Below, piece by piece: positions 60,371 to 64,000 of a stretch of DNA of 64,000 nt. The DNA comes from an uncultured Clostridia bacterium. Its GTDB lineage: Bacteria > Bacillota > Clostridia > Oscillospirales > Ruminococcaceae. The notes beneath the pieces are model-generated. The model did no database searches. It was not told the origin of the DNA and saw only the letters and a list, made by a program, of their open reading frames with translations. The DNA lies in contig CANRLH010000001.1 of NCBI GenBank assembly GCA_947631455.1, positions 124,001-188,000 on the forward strand, written 5' to 3'. Position 1 is the first letter of the stretch. Each line of letters begins with the position of its first letter. Position numbers and translations under genes: made by a program.

Positions 60371-61306
60371 TTATTCTCCTTTCTTGCTGCTTTCAAGTCT
60401 GTCGCGAATTATAAAACGCGGACGGCGTTTTATTTCCTCATAGATCTTTGACAGATAATGTCCGATTATTCCCAGGCTTATCATTATCATACTTCCGATA
60501 AACAAAAGTAAGAGTATAACGGTTGTAAAGCCGGCAACTGAGTTACCTAGGATCTTCATTACAAGCGTTTGAACAGACAGAATGATCGCTCCTAAAAGCA
60601 TTATCATTCCTATGACGGTAACAAGCTGAAGCGGCGCTGAGGTGAATGATGTAATGGAGTTTATCGCGTATTTCATAAGTCCCTTTACGCTCCATTTGGA
60701 TTCTCCGTCGAAACGCTCGGCAACCTCAAAATAAACCGTCTCTGTGTTATAGCCTACCCAGCTTGACATAGCCCTGAAAAAGGTAAGACGCTCAGGCATT
60801 GCATTCAATTCGTCGACTACACGGCGGTCAAGCAGCTTGAAGTCAGACGCGTCCTTCATATTTAGACCGGAGGCTTTTTTAATAAGCTTGTAAAACATAA
60901 GCGAGCAGCCCTTGTATATAGGGTTTTCCTTTCCGCGGTCGGACTTTTTTGCCTCGACTATGTCGACTTCCGGGTTGTTTTTCCAGATGTTATACATCTC
61001 AATGACGGTTTTTGCAGGGTGCTGAAGATCGCAGTCCATCAAAACACAGGCATCGCCCTTTGCCTCTTTTAGTCCTGCGAAAATAGCGCTTTCTTTTCCG
61101 AAATTTCTTGAAAAGTTTATGGCAACTATGTGCTCTTTTTCTTTGGTCAGATTTTTAAGTCTTTCCCACGTTTTGTCCTTTGAGCCATCGTTTACAAACA
61201 CAAGCTCATACTCGATACCGTTTTCCTCTAAAAGACCTCCCACTACGTTTGCGGTGTTTTCAACGTTTCCCTCTTCATTGTAGCTTGGAATAATAACAGA
61301 TAGCAT
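60371..61306 (-). CDS. GT2 polyprenyl-phosphate sugar synthase (GtrB/CsbB type)
   Basis: 311 residues. The GT2 domain begins LSVIIPSYNEEGNVENTANVV, with the FVNDGSKDKTWE and LMDCDLQHPAKTV (DXD-type) motifs, and ends with two membrane helices at about 235-295. This family transfers a sugar to undecaprenyl phosphate, making donors for extracellular glycosylation. The CsbB-YfhO pairing in Bacillus is the clear parallel. It lies 2 bases after the 194-residue membrane protein gene and 5 before YfhO. Confidence 0.92.
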   Translation of the reverse strand: MLSVIIPSYNEEGNVENTANVVGGLLEENGIEYELVFVNDGSKDKTWERLKNLTKEKEHIVAINFSRNFGKESAIFAGLKEAKGDACVLMDCDLQHPAKTVIEMYNIWKNNPEVDIVEAKKSDRGKENPIYKGCSLMFYKLIKKASGLNMKDASDFKLLDRRVVDELNAMPERLTFFRAMSSWVGYNTETVYFEVAERFDGESKWSVKGLMKYAINSITSFTSAPLQLVTVIGMIMLLGAIILSVQTLVMKILGNSVAGFTTVILLLLFIGSMIMISLGIIGHYLSKIYEEIKRRPRFIIRDRLESSKKGE

Positions 61307-61308
61307 TT

Positions 61309-61893
61309 TTACCGTCCTTTCTGCATACCGTCATGCACAAAAACCTTTTTTATTTTATATACCGTTATCAGGAATAAAACCTGAATGAATATCATTGATA
61401 TAACCAGAATCTGCGTGACTGCGTCGGCGGCAGCCTTTACAATATTTTCAGCGGCAAACGCCGCATATACTATGTATACGGCCCAGAGGATAAGATATAT
61501 CAGCCATATGTTTTTTGCCCGGTAAAGCGAAGATGTATCCCTCACAAGCTCCTTTTGCTTAAATACTGCGAAGAGTATCGCCGTAAGCGCTATGATCTTT
61601 AAAGCCGAGTATATTAGATCTGCCGCAAACACTAAGGAGCTTTGATCTGAAAGTACAAAGACCTTCGCACAAACAAACAAAATGCTCGCCACAAGCATCA
61701 AGGCCGAAACCGGCTGTAACGGCGCTAAGGCTTTGGCCTTTGACTTGAGCGATTTAAGTCCCGCAAGCATCAGGGCCCAGCCCGCAAAGTCAAAGAGAAT
61801 GTCAATCTGTAGCTCTGTGACGGTCAAGTCAAACAGCAAAAAAATAAGAGCGAAAAACAAAAACCCCATAATATACACCGATCTATCTGACAT
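61309..61893 (-). CDS. Small polytopic membrane protein in the GT2/YfhO operon
   Basis: 194 residues with five or six membrane helices and a basic C-terminus. It is first in the operon, 2 bases before the GT2 gene. The Bacillus/Listeria system needs a third protein, the GtcA flippase of about 130 residues with four helices; this protein is longer and I see no clear GtcA motif, so the role is open. The ribosome site before the ATG at 61893 is weak. Confidence 0.72.
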   Translation of the reverse strand: MSDRSVYIMGFLFFALIFLLFDLTVTELQIDILFDFAGWALMLAGLKSLKSKAKALAPLQPVSALMLVASILFVCAKVFVLSDQSSLVFAADLIYSALKIIALTAILFAVFKQKELVRDTSSLYRAKNIWLIYLILWAVYIVYAAFAAENIVKAAADAVTQILVISMIFIQVLFLITVYKIKKVFVHDGMQKGR

Positions 61894-61929
61894 TTAATTA
61901 TAAATTTTACATATACAAATACATATTAA

Positions 61930-61958
61930 ATTATACTATATTTGTCATGCATTGTCAA
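61930..61958 (-). promoter_or_regulatory. Sigma-A promoter of the GT2/YfhO operon
   Basis: Minus strand TTGACA (61958-61953), 17 bases, TATAAT (61935-61930), 37 bases before the start. Confidence 0.85.
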
Positions 61959-62012
61959 ATAAAAAACACTTAATAAAATAGTTATCAGCCATTCATAAGA
62001 ATGTTTGCTTTG

Positions 62013-62041
62013 TTGCCTTTTTTTAAAAGTTATGTTACAAT
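62013..62041 (+). promoter_or_regulatory. Promoter of the DUF6062-like gene
   Basis: TTGCCT (62013-62018), 17 bases, TACAAT (62036-62041). Confidence 0.5.
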
Positions 62042-62115
62042 TATTTTAGCTTATTGGATATGCGATAAAGAAAGTTTTTATTTAATCGTAAACTCAGGAA
62101 GGAAAGGTCAGGCTT

Positions 62116-62799
62116 ATGAGAGAAAGCATTTTAACAATACCGATAAATGAAATATTTGAGCCGCAAAGCGGGTGCCCTATCTGCCGGATGAGAGATATGC
62201 TCGAAGACAGGGCGGTGGAGTATATCATGGGAGCGGCTATGATGGAGCCTGATGTGAGAATCGAAACAAACAGGCAGGGATTTTGCAAAACACATTTTGA
62301 CAAAATGCTTTTGCAGAAAAACAGGCTTTCACTGGCACTTTTGCTGCAATCTCATCTTATGGAGCTTGACAAGAGCATTTTCTCGAAAAAAAGTATGTTT
62401 GAGGGTATTAACGCCAAGCAGAAAAAAATCTCGACAGTGAACAGGGACTGCTTTATATGCTCGAAAATCGAGTGGGGAATGTCAAGACTTGTGCAGACAG
62501 TATTCGATATGTTTGCTCAGAGCAGAGAGTTCCGAGAGTTGTTTTTAAGGCAGGAATTTCTTTGTCCGAACCACTATGATATGCTGGTGTTTGAAAGCGG
62601 TCATTCGCTTGACAAAAAATACCGTGCGCAATTTGTCAAAGATTGTTCCGAGCTTGTAAAAAAAGGACTTGTTTCTCTCATTGAGGACGTGACCAGATAC
62701 TGTAATATGTATGACTACAGAAATTCCGGAAAGGACGCCGATTGGGGCAACTCAAAGGACGCTATCGAACGCGCTGTAAAGTTTCTGACGACCAGGTAG
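62116..62799 (+). CDS. DUF6062-like protein with two putative metal-binding units
   Basis: 227 residues, soluble. Two similar units are visible: CPIC (about 20-23) with CKTHF (about 57-61), and CFIC (about 112-115) with CPNHYD (about 151-156). Each offers three Cys and one His and may bind zinc. The protein resembles the DUF6062 family of Clostridia, for which I know no function. AAGGAAAGG precedes the ATG. It is alone between the glycosylation operon and a long AT-rich gap. Confidence 0.78.
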   Translation: MRESILTIPINEIFEPQSGCPICRMRDMLEDRAVEYIMGAAMMEPDVRIETNRQGFCKTHFDKMLLQKNRLSLALLLQSHLMELDKSIFSKKSMFEGINAKQKKISTVNRDCFICSKIEWGMSRLVQTVFDMFAQSREFRELFLRQEFLCPNHYDMLVFESGHSLDKKYRAQFVKDCSELVKKGLVSLIEDVTRYCNMYDYRNSGKDADWGNSKDAIERAVKFLTTR

Positions 62800-63448
62800 G
62801 AATCTGTAACCAAACCGTAATTTTTTGTCGTTTTTTGGTGCACCGTTTTATGTTAAACAATAAGACATTTTTGGTGTTCCGCGGTTTTTTGGGGTTTTAA
62901 TAGCTGAGAAAATATTACAAAATGGATTTGGAAACAATTTGTTCATATTTGACTCTCGTTTTTGTGGAAAGTAAGCACGTTTTTTTGTACGTTTCTATTT
63001 TATAACTCTTCAAAAGTTGCGGAAAACAGGGATTTTTTCAAAGGTTTAAACAGAGTTTTCAACTTAATTTACCCTCGTTTTGTGTTTTAAACACAGTTTT
63101 AAACAGTTTCTGTTTAAAGTTTGGGAAAATCACGCAAAATTAGCAAATATTCATTCGAATATTCCGATTTTGCCGCGAGAGTTTGTTCTGCTGAAAATAA
63201 TGTTAATAAATCCTGTCTTTAAGGTTAAATAAAAGTGACGAAAATGTTAATAGTTTGTAAAGAACATAATCTGCATTAAAAAACATTTTATAAAATCTGT
63301 ATTTGCGGTAAATACATAACAGATAACAGCGGTAAATATTTCTAGAAGGCCGCCAAAAGTAAAAAAAACTTGTTTTTTTTAAAACAATGTGATATAATGT
63401 AAAATGTATTGTTATATATAAAATCGTTTTGTTTTAAGGAGCTTTTGC
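62800..63448. other. Long AT-rich intergenic region with TTTAAACA repeats
   Basis: No gene is seen in 649 bases. It contains the palindrome TTTAAACAG-TTT-CTGTTTAAA (63098-63118) and two further TTTAAACA copies near 63045 and 63085, the palindrome GGTGCACC (62838-62845), and at the right end the promoter of the methyltransferase gene. It could hold a binding-site cluster or a non-coding RNA. Confidence 0.45.
63370..63398 (+). promoter_or_regulatory. Promoter of the rlmB-like gene
   Basis: TTGTTT (63370-63375), 17 bases, TATAAT (63393-63398). Confidence 0.65.
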
Positions 63449-64000
63449 ATGAACTCTAAGGAATACGGCAAAAAAGCCGTACCACATTCTTCACAGCTTT
63501 CAGATGTACTTGTTGTGGGAAGAAATCCCGTGGCGGAGGCGATAAGGTCCGGGAAGACTATCGACAGCGTTTATATAAGTGGAAACGCAAAGGGCTCGAT
63601 AGCCGTGATCTTTGACCTTTGCAGTAAAAACGGGATAGCGGTCAAAAGGGTAGACGACAGAAAGCTTGACAAAATGTCCGGCGGTGCTTCTCATCAGGGA
63701 GTTATTGCCGTCGTGGGATGCGCGGAGTATTATTCGGTTTCTGAGATTTTGGATCTCGCAAAACAAAGGGGAGAAGACCCGTTTGTTATAATCTGCGATG
63801 AGATAGAGGATCCGCATAACCTTGGAGCGATAATAAGAACCGCTGAGGCGGCAGGCGCTCACGGTGTCATTATTCCGAAAAGACGCAGCGCATCACTTTC
63901 GCAGACGGTGTTCAAGACCTCTGCCGGAGCCGCTAGTTATGTAAGAGTCGCGAGAGTGTCGAATCTTGCGGGAGCAATTGATGAACTTAAGAAAAACGGT
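63449..64000 (+). CDS. rlmB: TrmH-family 23S rRNA 2'-O-methyltransferase (RlmB type), 3' end missing
   Basis: The first 184 residues are present and the gene runs off the window. The N-terminal substrate-binding domain begins LVVGRNPVAEAIRSGKTIDSVY and includes GASHQGVIAVV. The SPOUT domain follows with ICDEIEDPHNLGAIIRTAEAAGAHGVIIP, the SAM-binding knot start of SpoU/TrmH enzymes, and SLSQTVFKTSAGAASYV. It methylates ribose in rRNA (G2251 in E. coli RlmB) or possibly another RNA. AAGGAG precedes the ATG at 63449. Confidence 0.9.
   Translation, partial: MNSKEYGKKAVPHSSQLSDVLVVGRNPVAEAIRSGKTIDSVYISGNAKGSIAVIFDLCSKNGIAVKRVDDRKLDKMSGGASHQGVIAVVGCAEYYSVSEILDLAKQRGEDPFVIICDEIEDPHNLGAIIRTAEAAGAHGVIIPKRRSASLSQTVFKTSAGAASYVRVARVSNLAGAIDELKKNG

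Noticed and set aside
1-64000. CRISPR array
   Set aside because: No series of regularly spaced direct repeats was seen and there are no cas genes.

Overview
The window looks like chromosome from an anaerobic, monoderm member of the Clostridia, most likely in or near Ruminococcus (Oscillospiraceae). The evidence is an electron-bifurcating-type [FeFe] hydrogenase operon, a GH5 enzyme carrying a cellulosome dockerin, a GTP-type PEP carboxykinase, a cysteine T-box leader, AGGAGG ribosome sites with ATG/GTG/TTG starts, and many near-consensus sigma-A promoters. The genus is an inference; no rRNA is present.

Layout. 1-4303: hydrogenase genes (end of an unidentified upstream gene, HndB-like ferredoxin, NuoF-like HydB, HydA). 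4408-5811: Cu/Zn superoxide dismutase, then smpB and the tmRNA gene it serves. 6166-9432: a minus-strand cysE-cysS-cyclophilin operon behind a T-box. 9462-13699: a MazF-like toxin without a visible antitoxin, a Cys-rich unknown and a GH2 glycosidase. 13961-25925: flavodiiron protein, ung with a tiny coupled membrane peptide, folC, an ECF sigma/putative anti-sigma pair, an SH3b surface protein, PEPCK, TypA and a cyclophilin lipoprotein. 26140-34933: a 1069-residue protein with a type IV pilin N-terminus, a heterodimeric ABC exporter and the GH5-dockerin enzyme.

35012-41664 is the most interesting part: a complete-looking filamentous phage (inovirus-like) prophage of about 6.65 kb. On the minus strand it carries a small OB-type ssDNA-binding protein candidate, a 48-residue membrane protein, a 59-residue major coat protein, a large pIII-like adsorption protein, a pVI-like protein, a Zot/pI ATPase, a Rep_trans initiator and an IS30-family transposase. 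A DUF2726 gene runs the other way from a consensus promoter. The element has imperfect terminal inverted repeats directly inside a perfect 15-bp direct repeat. Removing one repeat plus the element rebuilds a compact host intergenic region between the GH5 terminator and a tRNA-Arg promoter.

41752-64000: tRNA-Arg(ACG), a zinc-ribbon membrane protein, a five-gene oligopeptide ABC transporter behind a possible attenuator, two peptidases, prephenate dehydrogenase, a ROK regulator, type III pantothenate kinase next to an ECF S component (probably a pantothenate transporter), an AEC carrier, a minus-strand GT2/YfhO glycosylation operon, a DUF6062-like protein, and the start of an rRNA 2'-O-methyltransferase.

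Functional links: peptide import feeds the M24 and M20 peptidases; coaX and the S component both serve CoA synthesis; smpB and tmRNA form one ribosome-rescue locus; hydrogenase, SOD and flavodiiron protein fit a fermentative anaerobe that meets some oxygen.
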